From Megaustenia siamemsis (lineage: Eukaryota; Mollusca; Gastropoda; Stylommatophora; Ariophantidae): a DNA stretch of 64,000 bases. The position numbers and the translations under genes are program-made. This document shows, piece by piece, positions 23,272 to 34,745 of the stretch (within the stretch, counting starts at the first letter, position 1; the number at the start of each line of letters is the position of its first letter). The DNA is taken from positions 50,313,030-50,377,029 of the forward strand of contig JAVIAB010000051.1 in assembly GCA_032433765.1 (NCBI GenBank), in the 5' to 3' direction. The notes under the pieces were generated by a model that was not told where the DNA came from, made no database searches, and was given only the letters and a program-made list of their open reading frames with translations.

Positions 23272-23529
23272 CATCATGGGACACATCTATCATTACAAAT
23301 TTATCGTGATGGAGCGTAACGAATTAAACCAGTTCCAAAGCAGTAATGTATTTTTAAAATAATGGAGAATTGTATACGATCTCTTCTTGTAAACTTCAAT
23401 ATTTCATCTCCAATATTACTAATTCGACGGTTGGGTTTCTGTTACCTCGTATGTGCATTGTACTCAATATATCGATTTAATTGTTAAACCGATAACAGGG
23501 AACTTACTTTCTTACTTCATAATATTTTA

Positions 23530-23796
23530 TATTTAGCATTTAATATTAGAAAGAAACAATCATTATTTTTTGGTCATGTAATGAGAAAGGAACAACTGGA
23601 ATATATTGTAACAACTGGGAAAATTGAGGGACGAAGAGATAGAGGGAAGCAAAGAGAAAAAAATACGAGACAGTTTAAGAGAATAGCTTGGCAGAAGGTC
23701 AACAACAGAAATTATAAATAACTGTCGATATCGAGAGTTGTGGAGAAACATGGTCACCTACGCCAGCAGGCCCGGTACTTGATGATGATGATTTAT
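23530..23796 (+). mobile_element. LINE-B 3' stub
   Basis: Remnants NIRKKQSLFFGHVMRKEQLE, YIVTTGKIEGRRDRGKQR, then a tail gcaggcccggtacttgatgatgatg. 5'-truncated, about 270 bp. Confidence 0.88.
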
Positions 23797-24059
23797 CATT
23801 TGCTTATAATTTTTGTGCATTTCAAAATCCTGCATGTTTTTATATCGATCAGGACTAGCGTCCATTCAACATATTGATCACATTTTTTAAACTTCTGTTC
23901 TCTCAGATTTGATCGGATCAGTATCGTCTTTTTGCAAGAAAATGTTTAATGACTTCTTATGTTCATCCATTACATAAGGCTAGCAAGTCTGATTGTGCTA
24001 ATTTGAAAATTTACCTCCAGTACATAGATATAATACATAGATTGAATGGCATCAAAAGG

Positions 24060-24118
24060 AAACATAGAAAGTGTTTGTTAAAGACATATGCTCCGCAGGG
24101 AGCAGAAAGAAAGTAGTA
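24060..24118 (+). mobile_element. LINE-C 3' terminus
   Basis: The segment aaagtgtttgttaaagac, then atatgctccgcagggagc, matches the last coding bases of LINE-C at about 1055-1095. It directly abuts the GTA array. Confidence 0.7.
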
Positions 24119-24402
24119 ATAATATTAGTAGTAGTGGTAGTAGTAGTAGTAGTAGTAATAGTAGTAGAGGTAGTAGTAGTAGAGTAATGGTAGTAGTAGT
24201 AGTAGTGGTGGTGGTGGTGGTAGTAGTAGTAGTAGTGGTAGTAGTAGTGGTGGTAGTAGTAGTGGTGGTAGTAATAGTAGTAGAGGTAGTAGTGGCGGTA
24301 GTAGTAGTAGTAGTAGCAGTAGTAGTAGTAGTAGTGGTAGTGGTAGTAGTAGTAGTAGTAGTGGTAGTAGTGGTGGTGGTAGTAGTAGTAGTGGTAGTAG
24401 TA

Positions 24403-24440
<38 letters not shown>

Positions 24441-24560
24441 AGTAGTAGTAGTAGTAGTAATAGTAGTAGAGGTAGTAGTGGCGGTAGTAGTAGTAGTAGT
24501 AGCAGTAGTAGTAGTAGTAGTGGTAGTAGTAGTAGTGGTAGTAGTAGTAGTGTAGTAGTA

Positions 24561-24597
<37 letters not shown>

Positions 24598-24755
24598 AGG
24601 TAGTAGTGGCGGTAGTAGTAGTAGTAGCAGTAGTAGTAGTAGTAGTGGTAGTGGTAGTAGTAGTAGTAGTAGTGGTAGTAGTGGTGGTGGTAGTAGTATT
24701 AGTAGTAGTAGTAGTAGTGGTGGTAGTAGTAGTAGTAGTAGCAACATTAGTAGTA
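24112..24755. repeat. Imperfect GTA/GTG trinucleotide array
   Basis: About 640 bp of (AGT)n with GTGG, GCAG and GAGG variants. It shows larger-scale repetition: the block with aatagtagtagaggtagtag, then tggcgg, recurs about every 190 and 130 bp. Apparent proteins rich in Val, Leu, Tyr or Thr are by-products. Confidence 0.97.
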
Positions 24756-24809
24756 AGATACAGAAAAAAAATGAACAAGAAACAGAAACAGAGTATCGTT
24801 TCAAATGTT

Positions 24810-25028
24810 GATATAAAAGTAAAAGTAAAGAGCCCCCGTCACGCCAAGTGGGCGTATAGGGAATATGGTGTTAGTGACCATATATTTTACAGACCTTCAG
24901 CACATGATTTTTGGGTACTGTGGTCGGTATTACGCCCGTGCCGGTTTATTTTCCCAGAAAAAATCCGGTACCCATTTAAGGCTGGGTGAACTCGGAAGCC
25001 GTCGGTTAGGATCGAACCCTACCTCTTG
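24810..25028 (-). mobile_element. SINE-1, 5'-truncated, 9-bp duplication
   Basis: The minus-strand SINE-1 body extends from the T-rich tail (24810) to the box B region (ggttcgatccta), lacking most of the tRNA-like head. Flanked by tcaaatgtt at 24801-24809 and 25029-25037. Confidence 0.87.
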
Positions 25029-25037
25029 TCAAATGTT

Positions 25038-26545
25038 CCTATAATATACTGGAATACATTTGAAATGTTCTTCAAATATGTAACGTTAGTTTCAAAATGT
25101 TCATTCAGCACAATAAGTTACGTTTGAAACGTTTATTTAACAAGATGAATTACACTCAAAATATTTGTTCTGCACACTTTGAATTATTGACTGAAATGCT
25201 CAATTCTCTTATTGTGTTTGAGAGTGCTATAGCGCAGCTTTAGTGTAAGACAGGTCACTAGTTATTATCACAAACTTTATTACATTCCACAATTTATTAT
25301 TTATTATTACATTTATTACATTTATTATTACATTCCTCTTTTTTTTAGTCCAAGTAGTCTGACCACGCTCTCGAACACAGGGAAGTGACCCTTTTTTTAT
25401 TTCCTATCTTGAGCATCTACCATATTATCGCCATATAGTTTGATTTATTTACATATCCTTATATATAATTTGTGTGTTGTTCTTTGTTGTTCCAGCAGAA
25501 GGCCTACTTGACCGAAACGTCGACCTTTGTTTTGTCCATTACGACGTAAAGCTGTCACCATACTACGTTTTTACTTCTTTATTCTAGTATTGCTATTATC
25601 ATCAGCTTTACAACAGCTTCACATCTCTACGCATCTTGATGCCTTTACATGTTTACATTCCACAACAGGGTTGTTTGACGGCGTGACACGGAAAGAGGCA
25701 AGGTTGAATCGTTATGCATCACACAAGATCGAGGGTTGTAGAGGAGATAACCACAGCCTCTCGCATTTCACTATGAATGAATGGACGACTGTTCAATGTT
25801 ATGTACACAAGTTTATAGAGACGTCAGTTAAACAATATTCAATACGTAGTACTTCTCACAGAAATCGACCAAAAATGAATTTAAAAAATAGCAAAAAAGA
25901 AAACAACAAATAATCATACTCCTTAAAAGGGTATATACATTAATGTTTCAAATGGAAGAAAGAAATCACGTGAGTCACGTTTCAAATAAAGAACTAGAAG
26001 AAAATATTATTTATGAAAGGGGAAAAAAAGCTTAAAAAAAAAGGTAAATAAAAGTGGTTAAGAGACTAGGGACGATTAATTATGAAAGGAGATACATTTT
26101 AAAAATATCTATTGTTGCGAATGTTTCAAACAGAGTTGAACAAGCATTCGTTCTCACATCATCGGCATAATTCTTCGCACCGAAAATTAATCTGATTATT
26201 TTGAAATGGATTTGCTCGGACACTTTAATTCAGATTGTGCAATATTAATACAATTACACTATCCACAAATGGTGAATGCTTTTTCTACTTTTAGATTTTC
26301 TGTACAAATACTAAACTTTAATTAGGAAATCTGGTCACGTTGCTTTAACAGTTTGAATCTCCCCGAAAATTAGCACCAGTAGAGCGTGTCTATTAGTAAT
26401 AACTGTGTTCAATTTTAATCAATAGATTGAAAAAAGACTTGGTAATTTTAGTGCTGGTCCAAGTACATTAACACCGATACTGCTACAAATCAATTAATAT
26501 TTACTGACTTTCTTTACACCCTTCTGATTCTGTTTCCTTTTGAAG
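25038..26545. other. AT-rich stretch with a possible Penelope-like ribozyme trace
   Basis: At 25491-25525 there is ccagcagaaggcctacttga, then ccgaaacgtcgacc. This recalls the degenerate hammerhead segment near Penelope-like elements, but the invariant CUGANGA box is not intact. A 128-codon frame at 25527-25913 starts at TTG and has no motif. The rest is unassigned. Confidence 0.35.
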
Positions 26546-26549
26546 TCGA

Positions 26550-26900
26550 GATAAAATCATAGTGTTGGAGCCAGTGCTGGGCAGATGTTTCCTGGAGGGT
26601 GCTCATCCTAATGTCTTTTACTCTACCAATCCAACGTCTTCTAGGTCTGCTCTTGATCCTCTAGCTGTATTGCCAAAACGTATGAGCGTTGAAGCGTATT
26701 GAGTTTCTGAGACAAGAGTAAGTGAGGGTGTCGGGAGGTGATCTTGCTACAGGTGAAAACTATTTTGTCTGTTGTTTATTAGAATGATGCAGCATTAGAG
26801 TTGTCGTCATTTCTCTCATTGCATCATCATCTCTGACTCCATATTTTTGTTTCTTGTCAGATTCGATATTCTTCTTATGCGGAGGTAGACGCTTTCATCT
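26550..26900 (-). mobile_element. Possible LINE C-terminal remnant
   Basis: Minus-strand frames give RPRRRWIGRVKDIRMSTLQE followed by TSAQHWLQ, resembling the RPR-RW-RV C-terminal segment of animal LINE ORF2. Upstream, NKQQTK and several stops. One copy only; weak support. Confidence 0.4.
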
Positions 26901-26979
26901 GAGGTAATATCGGAAGGGAAGATGCAGTCATCATCCTACAGACAGATCCGTAATAAGACACCAAAAGAGAGCAAATGAA

Positions 26980-27290
26980 TTTACAGCGCGTTCTGCTGGC
27001 AGAACAGTCAAAGTAGACAGTGATGTATATGTCACGACCACATGTTGCATGACGATGGAGGTGATGGCAGTGACCAGTGCATTCATCTGGTTGGAGTCCT
27101 TGTCTATATCGGTGGACATGCAGGGGTACTGGGAAATTAAGGAGCGGAGAGGTTGGCTACCCATGCTGTTGCCGAACACGGTCAACCATTTGATCGGGTG
27201 GACGGCATCAAATCCCACCGAGATGCAGGAAGGACACATGATTTAAACAACCATGAGTCCATATCACTCCTTCGGATGAAAGAGATGGGA
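26980..27290 (+). pseudogene. LINE RNase H domain remnant
   Basis: Frame containing HLVGVLVYIGGHAGVLGN, stop, GAERLATHAVAEH. This fits the C-terminal RNase H signature (H-x-G-x-x-GNE-x-AD) with the Glu codon mutated to a stop. It is a remnant of an RNase H-bearing non-LTR element, with further stops on either side. Confidence 0.6.
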
Positions 27291-27747
27291 GATAAGATCA
27301 GTGGCATATTCTCTATGATACCGTAGCTACTGCCGGGAGCCTGAACATATTAACGAAATTCAAAAGGAAATAATTTATTTTATTTAAAAAAAAAAATTAT
27401 ATTACAAATTTTCAAATATTCTATTACACATTTCATAGGCCAATATGATTTATTTTCTTTGATTTGCATTTATTAAAGCAAGGTTTTCTCTGGCCACTAT
27501 AAGGTTTGTGAATGTTATAATTATTCTACATTGAAACCTCTAGGAGCCAGCGGTACATTTTTCCTCTATACGAATCTAGTTTAACGACCTTGACATTAAA
27601 AAATTCCCGTCAAAATAACGTACCGGTTGTTACCTCTACACTAATACGGTTTCATGGGTTATTTTCAGCTCTAGCTAATCAGAATCATCACAAAGTGAAA
27701 GTTAAACTGTTTGATTACCGGAACTTCCTTAGCTATTTATAACTACG

Positions 27748-28032
27748 TCATGCGCATCAGCATCTGTAGAAAGAACTTTTTCTGCTCTCAAGAGAATCAA
27801 ATCTTATTGTCGCTAAACTCAGACACAAGAACGCTTATCTGGTTTGGCATTAATGTCAATTGAGAAATCATTCCTTCAGAAACTTAGAAACCAGCCCAAC
27901 AGTACTTTCAATGACAAAGTTATCAAGACATTTTCGTTCCAAACAAGACGGATAGAGTTTACATATAAATACGTAAGTAATTTAAAATGTAGTGATGTCA
28001 TTAGAAAATATTACTTCATATTAGCCTACTGA
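27748..28032 (+). pseudogene. hAT transposase C-terminal dimerisation domain, decayed
   Basis: The frame reads SCASASVERTFSALKRIKSY, then a stop (TAA near 27817), then TQTQERLSGLALMSIEK and RRIEFTYK. The S-A-S-x-E-R-x-F-S-x-L-K-R-I-K and R-L-x-x-L-x-L-x-S-I-E signatures are characteristic of the hAT dimerisation domain, which ends these transposases. No DDE core and no terminal repeats were found, and an internal stop is present. A domesticated hAT-like gene is possible but not supported. Confidence 0.75.
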
Positions 28033-30537
28033 ATATAATGTATGTTTTTATTTATTATGTCAGCGGTAGCCCAGACCCCAAAACCAGTATACGCCACTGG
28101 TTAAGGTGGGCACAGCCAGACACGAGAAACTAAGTGGACGTGTACGAAGACTTATTAACCAAAACATAACTGGAGTCGTCAGTAGTTGGACAGTGCAGAA
28201 CTTGCTGAGGAGGGGATTCGAACACCTATGAACATGTTCAGAATGCAATGATGATGACTAGTATATATATATAACTCAATAACTTAATTCTTCTTAATCA
28301 CATCCTTTTGAATGCGATGATTTTTTTTCTGTTCTTCTTTTCTCTTTTCACTGATACCTAAAAGGTGTCGTGGTTATATCATTTGTCGTTCTTGATCTGC
28401 TCGAACTGTCTGAATTAGTGATTTTCCTTTGTTGTTACATGTCTCTGTCGCTGCAACTATCCATCATTTTTTTTCTGTTAATAAACATTCCCATTGGTAG
28501 CAAAGTGTTAATAATAGACCTGTGTTAAATACTGCCCCCTTTTATATTAGTTATGTAATATTGTAGATGTAAATGAAGTAATAAGAAGTATTGTAGAAGT
28601 ATATGACGTCATATAAATATGTTGTAGATATAAATCTCTTGTTTTACTTAATTTAATATGTGAAAATATAGTTTTTCATCAGAGAGACGTTATCACTGAT
28701 ATTTATTCATCTCTTCTCTCGTCTATTTTTGCTGTCAAGATGCAACAAAGCTTGCCCATCCATCGACAGATGCGGCCACTACTTCAAAGCAAGGAAATAA
28801 CTTGCGAAAATAAAAATTGTGCTCAATAACACAATCTTCATTGTAACGTTACCAGTGCCAGTCCCGATCGGTCAACTCAAGAATAATGAGAAAAATAACC
28901 ATCACGGAAAATTAACAATGTCATATGCATGAGAGGAGACAGCATTAGAGATACGATCAGAAACAAACAAACAAAACTAAAAAACAAAAAGAAATAATCC
29001 TCGCCATTGAATAAATAAAAAAACACGAACTAAATTTTTTTTGACTGCGTCAAAAGACAGAGAGATCAAAATAGGACGAACGCTGCAAGAGCACCAGTCA
29101 AGGGCTGACCACGCAAAAAAATGTATTGATGGACTATTAGAGACACTAAGAAGCACAACAGCAAGGAGAGGCTAAAAGAAGATCAAAGGACCATACACCA
29201 AATCTCTCCGAAAGGCAAATTAGGAAGGAAAAGAGAAGAAGAAAGTGTCTGCCTTTATCATTCTTCACTTCTAACACTAAGTGGATACCGTGATAGAATT
29301 GATTCTTGCAAACATACAAAAAACACATTCTATAAATTTACACAAATTTTGAATTTTAAACATTATGTCTTTTTTGTATATTTCCTTTTTAAAAGATGTA
29401 ACGTCTATTATTATATATACGTGATAGATATTTTCCTTGTTTGGAAGTTTATTACTTTCTCAGATCAGTGCAGGTATATTATGTTTTTCATATTATCACA
29501 GCGTTGAACTATTTCACAATGATGTTATCACCATCTCTGGTAGGGAATAATAATAATAGGCAATTTATTTTTGTAGTAAAGGTCTGGCAACGTCATAAAA
29601 CATGATCTTTCTGACTTACATTTTACATATTCAAGGGAAACGCCTTACATACATTGAACCTGTAGCAACCGATAAAAGATACACAAATTAAAATCAAACC
29701 AATATCATCAAGTGCAATGCCTGCTGTGGCCTGTAATAATATTTCACATCTTTATGTCACTAAAATTGTTAATAAATTCTTCTGACAAATTCCGAAATGT
29801 CATTTTTTAAAAATTCATCGGTAATCTTTATCTTTTTTTTTTGTGTCTATTTATTTCGCTCGTTTCTTTTCCTACTTGTCAGAATATATTTCAGCTACAA
29901 GCTTCTCATTACTGTACATAATCAGACATGTGTTAATCGCTTCATCCAGGTGTTAAAAATAAAACTTTCTACTGTTTTATATTTATTTAGATCAAGAAAG
30001 ATATAACTAGATTGTCCAGATAGCACAATGAACATAGGCAGCAGATCCAATCAGAAAGACATTGGTCAGGAAGCTGTAGCGTAGTGATGTAGTTAGTTTA
30101 TCAGCAGATCATTCAGATTGCACGTCAGATATATTCCTCAGTGATCAAGTCACTTTTCGGAATAACGCATCGGCGTGTTGCGAATGTCGACACCAAGTCT
30201 ATTACTGTAAAATATTAATAGTATAGAGCTAATGCTATACGGCAGAGTAGATTGACCAGGTCTAGTACACATAAGTGGAAACCAGATTATCACAGGGAAA
30301 ATGCAGACTATAAATATTATTTATTAGCGTAATATGATAATTCATAGTGTCACACAAACAAATAATATATAAATAATACATATTTTGAGTAGTATAATCC
30401 TATCATTGCACGCCCAGTGGGTACTTATATATTTTTGCAGCTCTCTTTTTATTAGTATTCCTAAACATCATTGATGTTCTGTTGTGATGCTTATATGTAT
30501 AAATGCATATTTTTCGTCTAGTATGTACCCATATTCC
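28033..30537. other. AT-rich non-coding stretch
   Basis: gaggggattcgaacacc at 28211-28227 resembles a pol III box B in inverse orientation, but no box A was found. No other recognisable feature in ~2.5 kb. Confidence 0.45.
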
Positions 30538-30607
30538 ATACATGGAATGATCTTTAAAAGAGTGGCAAGAAACAGAGCGACTTGGAACGTGTTTGTTGAA
30601 GATATGT
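30538..30607 (+). mobile_element. LINE-C 3' terminus
   Basis: The remnant FKRVARNRATWNVFVEDM matches the LINE-C ending at 1020-1075 (LKRIAKNRTTWKVFVEDLC). It ends at the junction with the inverted LINE 5' piece. Confidence 0.7.
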
Positions 30608-30925
30608 CTCTGATATTTCTAAAATATATGTTTAATTGTTCTGCTTCTAAAATAAGATTTTCCAATTTTCCTTCTTGGTAAAGAGTCCTAACATTCCATG
30701 TACATATTCATAGATCTTTCTTCTGAAACGTAAGAATTCTCTCCATTACTTTCTTTGTACGTGATGAGGCTCAAATCTCTTTCACGGTTATAGCCACATT
30801 CGTCTTTCGTGCCCTCAATATGCCTCTTGTGTGCCACACACTTTACGTGTTCGCCTTCTGGGCCTTTGATCATTTCTGAATCTTTCGCCCTATCTACCGC
30901 CACAGATCTTGCAAATTTGGGTTTG
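30608..30925 (-). mobile_element. LINE 5' leader plus endonuclease start
   Basis: Minus strand, from ~30925: the leader homologous to 4015-4233 (SVAVDRAKDSEMIKGPEGEH, with TKDECGYNRERD downstream). Then, in another frame from ~30715, ICTWNVRTLYQEGKLENL, ILEAEQLNIYFRNIRDI. TWNVRTLYQ-x-GKL is the diagnostic opening of the apurinic-type endonuclease domain of animal LINE ORF2 proteins. The copy stops at ~30608. An immediate upstream stop and a frame change show it is dead. It reveals what the otherwise puzzling leader repeat at 4015-4233 is. Confidence 0.75.
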
Positions 30926-31425
30926 ACATTAATTTGAATGTCAAGAAAAATGCAATAGCATCAAAACAAATAACACCAGGACTAAAACTAAGGATAGCAC
31001 AATGTTCTATCTTCTCAACATTCCTGTATGGTGCAGAAACATGGATATTAGACAAGAAAACAAAACATAAAATTGAAGCTTCTGAAATATGGATTTATAG
31101 AAGAATAGGAAGATTTGGGTAGAAAAAAAATAAAACAACGACGAAGTATTAAAATAACTAAAAATGAAAAGAGAACAACTAAACACAATTCAGACAAGAC
31201 AAATGAAATGTTATGGGACATGTTAAAAGACACAGCAGCCTACTAAAATGAATCCTGGCAGGGAAAATACAAGGTAAAGAGGCAGAAGCAGACCACGACT
31301 AACATGGACGAGTAACAACAAAGATGGACAGGGTCATCCTATGACAACCTGCACCACCTAAGCAAGAGACACAGCGGAATAGCACTCCAAAGTAGCCAAT
31401 CTTCTTTGACGGCACTCAATAATGA
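30926..31425 (+). mobile_element. LINE-A C-terminal part and 3' tail
   Basis: KKNAIASKQITPGLKLRIAQ, then CSIFSTFLYGAETWILDKKT, EIWIYRRIGRFG, then frameshifted GHVKRHSSLLK, GKIQGK and the ggcactcaataatgatgatg tail. 5'-truncated. It lies head-to-head with the inverted leader/endonuclease piece, a configuration often produced by twin priming, but the two pieces do not form one contiguous inverted element. Confidence 0.85.
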
Positions 31426-31704
31426 TGATGAATGAATATTATAGAATAAGAGATGGTAAAGAGCATGGCAACATATAGATTGGGCATTGTTAAAGACCAT
31501 ACCCAAATCTCAAGGCTATTATACACATGTTTGTAAATAAATAAGATCTCTACAGATTTCAGAATTCATAAGCAAGACGGAGACCAGTTATAGCCTTACG
31601 TCTTATGTTTTTATGTATAATGAATATAAATAAGCACTGTCCCAAAAACATCTTTATCCAGGTGCAAGGAAACTGCAGCAGTCAGTGCGATTGCTTCTTC
31701 AGAT
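31426..31704. other. Unassigned stretch
   Basis: No feature recognised between the LINE-A tail and the minisatellite. Confidence 0.4.
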
Positions 31705-33297
31705 ACAAACCCCTTAACTAAAGGAGCAGAACAAAGCAACCTTCACCAGACAGAATGAGAAGCCCCTAAAATGAAAGGGCAGAATAAAGCAACCTTCACC
31801 AGACAGAATGAGAAGCCCATAAAAAAGGAGCAGAACAAAGCAACCTTCACCAGACAGAATGAGAAGCCCCTAAAATAAAAGGGCATAACAAAGCAACCTT
31901 CACCAGACACAAGACCCTTAACTAAAGGAGCAGAAAAAAGCAACCTTCACCAGACAGAATGAGAAGCCCATAAAATAAAAGGGCATAACAAAGCAACCTT
32001 CACCAGACACAAGACCCTTAACTAAAGGAGCAGAACAAAGTAACATTCACCAGACACAAGACCCTTAACTAAAGGAGCAGAACAAAGCAACATTCACCAG
32101 ACAGAATGAGAAGCCCATAAAATAAAAGGGCATAACAAAGCAACCTTCACCAGACACAAGACCCTTAACTAAAGGAGCAGAACAAAGCAACCTTCACCAG
32201 ACAGAATGAGAAGCCCATAAAATAAAAGGGCATAACAAAGCAACCTTCACCAGACACAAGACCCTTAACTAAAGGAGCAGAACAAAGTAACATTCACCAG
32301 ACAGAATGAGAAGCCCCTAAAATAAAGGAGCAGATCGAAGCAACCTCCACCAGACAGAATGAGAAGCCCATAAAATAAAGGAGCAGAATAAAGCAACCTT
32401 CACCAGACAGAATGAGAAGCCCCTAAAATAAAAGGGCATAACAAAGCAACCTTCACCAGACACAAGACCCTTACTAAAGGAGCAGAACAAAGAAACATTC
32501 ACCAGACAGAATGAGAAGCCCCTAAAATAAAGGAGCAGAACGAAGCAACCTCCACCAGACAGAATGAGAAGCCCCTAAAATAAGGAGCAGAACAAAGCAA
32601 CCTTCACCAGACAGAATGAGAAGCCCCTAAAATGAAGGGGCAGAACATAACAAACTTCACCAGACACAAGATCCTTAACTAAAGGAGCAAAACAAAGCAA
32701 CATTCACCAGACAGAATGAGAAGCCCCTAAAATAAGGAACAGAACAAAGCAACCTTCACCAGACAGAATGATTAGCCCCTAAAATAAAGGAGCAGAACAA
32801 AGCAACCTTCACCAGACATAATGATTAGCCCCTAAAATAAAGGAGCAGAACAAAGCAACCTTCACCAGACAGAATGAGAAGCCCCTAAAATAATTGAGCA
32901 GAACATAGCAACCTTCACCAGACACAAGCCCCTTAACTAAAGGAGCAGAACAAAGCAACATTCACCAGACAGAATGAGAAGCCCCTAAAATAAAGGAGCT
33001 GAACATTAGAACCTTTACCAGACAGAAACCCCACAAACAAACGAGCAGAACAAATAAACCTTCATCAGGCAGAAGCCCCTTAAATAAAAGAGTAGAACAT
33101 AGCAACCTTCATCAGACTGAAGCCCCACAAATAAAGGAGCTATAATTTTCAATATTAGGAAGAAACAATCACCATTTTTTGGCCAAAGCAACCTTCATCA
33201 GACAGAAGCCCCTTAACTGAAGGAGCTTAACATAGGAACCTTTACCAGACAGACGCCCTACAAATAATGGAGCAGAACAAAGCAGCCTTCACCAGAC
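31705..33297. repeat. Two-type minisatellite (about 53-bp and 47-bp units)
   Basis: Tandem units share gcaaccttcaccagacag. The longer type continues with aatgagaagcccctaaaata plus aaggagcagaac. The shorter type has acaagacccttaactaaagg. About 32 units in all, becoming more divergent to the right. One unit near 33142-33186 carries a ~40-bp piece of LINE-B. The array resumes at 34340-34387 after a LINE-B insertion. Units are not multiples of three, so frames are short. Confidence 0.95.
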
Positions 33298-34339
33298 CTC
33301 ATCATTAAGTACAGGGCCTGCTGACGCAGGTGATCATGTCTCTCTACAACTTTCGATCTCGACAGTTATTTATCATTTCTGTTGTTGACCTTCTACCAAG
33401 CCATTCTATTAATCTGTCTGGTATCTTTTCTCTTTGCTTCCCTCTATCTCTTCGTCACTCAATTTTCCCAGTTATTTCAATATATTCCAGCTGTTCTCTT
33501 CTCATTACATCGTCAAAAAATTGATGATTGTTTCTTCCTAATATTGGAAATTAGCTCTCTTTTTGCTTTGGCCTCTTTCAGAACGTTTTCATTACTCATC
33601 TTAGTTGTTCATGGTATTCTCAACATTTTTCTGTAAAACCACATTTCTACAGACTCCAGAGATTCTCGTCTGTTGTCCTATTGTCCATAATTCACATCCA
33701 TATGTTAAGACTGGCTCTACACAACATATAAGAACTCTTTTTCTTGTTTCTATTGCTAGAAATGGATTGCATAGTATTTTCCTCATTGTTTGGAAAGCTG
33801 CTTTTGTCTGAGCCATTCTGCATCTTGCCTGAGCCATTCTGCATCTCACCTCTGTTGTACATCAGCCGTCTGAGGTTACTATCTTTACGACACCTAGTAC
33901 CATTGCTGGTGTATGTCGGGGGGCAACGATAGAACCACTGAGGTTAACAAAGTTCCCAAATATTTAAATTCATTTACGTGTTTTAATATTATTCCACTTG
34001 TCTTTATTTTGCACTGAGGTGATGTCGTTTTCTTTGTTGTTACCATTACTTCTGTCTTTTTGCCACTAAGACTTGAGTCCTTTATTTTTGCTTTCTTTCA
34101 CTACAATGTCTAATATTAGTTGTAACCCATTTTCACTCTTAGCGATTAAGATTGTATCATCAGCATACTTTACATTATTTATATCATGACTTTCGATTGT
34201 TATTCCAGGCATGCACCTTATGGATCTTAAAATAATCTCACTATAAATATTAAACAAATCTGGTGACAGCACACAACCTTGTCTAACACCCTGTTTTATT
34301 TGTTGAAACATTCCCAATTGGTTTCCAGTTCTTTTGTCC
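33298..34339 (-). mobile_element. LINE-B copy inserted in the minisatellite
   Basis: 1,042 bp, minus strand: from GMFQQIKQGVRQGCVLSPDL and FNIYSEIILRSIRCMPGITI through KYADDTILIAKSENGLQ (catalytic YADD present), QTMRKILCNPFLAIETRK and ILCCVEPVLTYGCELW-like sequence to the aagtac tail at 33298. Flanked by ccttcaccagac at 33286-33297 and 34340-34351. That motif belongs to the array unit, so it fits either a 12-bp duplication or insertion between repeats. 5'-truncated and frameshifted. Confidence 0.88.
33879..33937. repeat. 59-bp insertion inside LINE-B with 9-bp duplication
   Basis: Compared with 47100-47170 this LINE-B copy has 59 extra bases followed by a second copy of ctgaggtta (33870-33878 and 33938-33946). 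The insert contains ggtgtatgtcggggggcaac. Origin unknown: perhaps a truncated SINE or LINE tail. Confidence 0.8.
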
Positions 34340-34387
34340 CCTTCACCAGACAGAAGTCCTTAAAACAAAGGAGCAGAACAAAGAAAC

Positions 34388-34745
34388 TTTTCCTTTCCCT
34401 TCTAGACACATCTGTATTCATTTTCTCTTAAATTTTACTTAATTTAAAAAGATTAAGAATAACAATTTATATGAATGAGAGATAATAAGACACACGAACA
34501 TGCACATACAGACAGTGCGAGGACACCCACCGACATACGTTTGAACTTCAACCACTAACTACTTCTATTTTCAATTTTTCTCAAGGACTTCACTTTGTGT
34601 CCTAAATCTGGGTAATTCCAAGTCTACAGCTGACCGTGTCCTTCAGAAAGTTAGAAGGGAAGTCGTTGAGACATACATTTAAACCCTCAAGTCATATTTG
34701 CACGTGCTTGGAATGTTGGCTCCGTCAATTTGTTGATATTTAGAC
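34388..34745. other. Unassigned stretch
   Basis: No feature recognised. Confidence 0.4.

Noticed and set aside
24052..24804. 250-codon poly-Leu/Tyr/Thr and poly-Val frames
   Set aside because: Trinucleotide microsatellite read in different frames.
25527..25913. 128-codon frame
   Set aside because: Non-ATG start, no motif, no repeat partner.
31705..33297. CRISPR-like array
   Set aside because: Units are contiguous tandem repeats without unique spacers, in an animal-type sequence.
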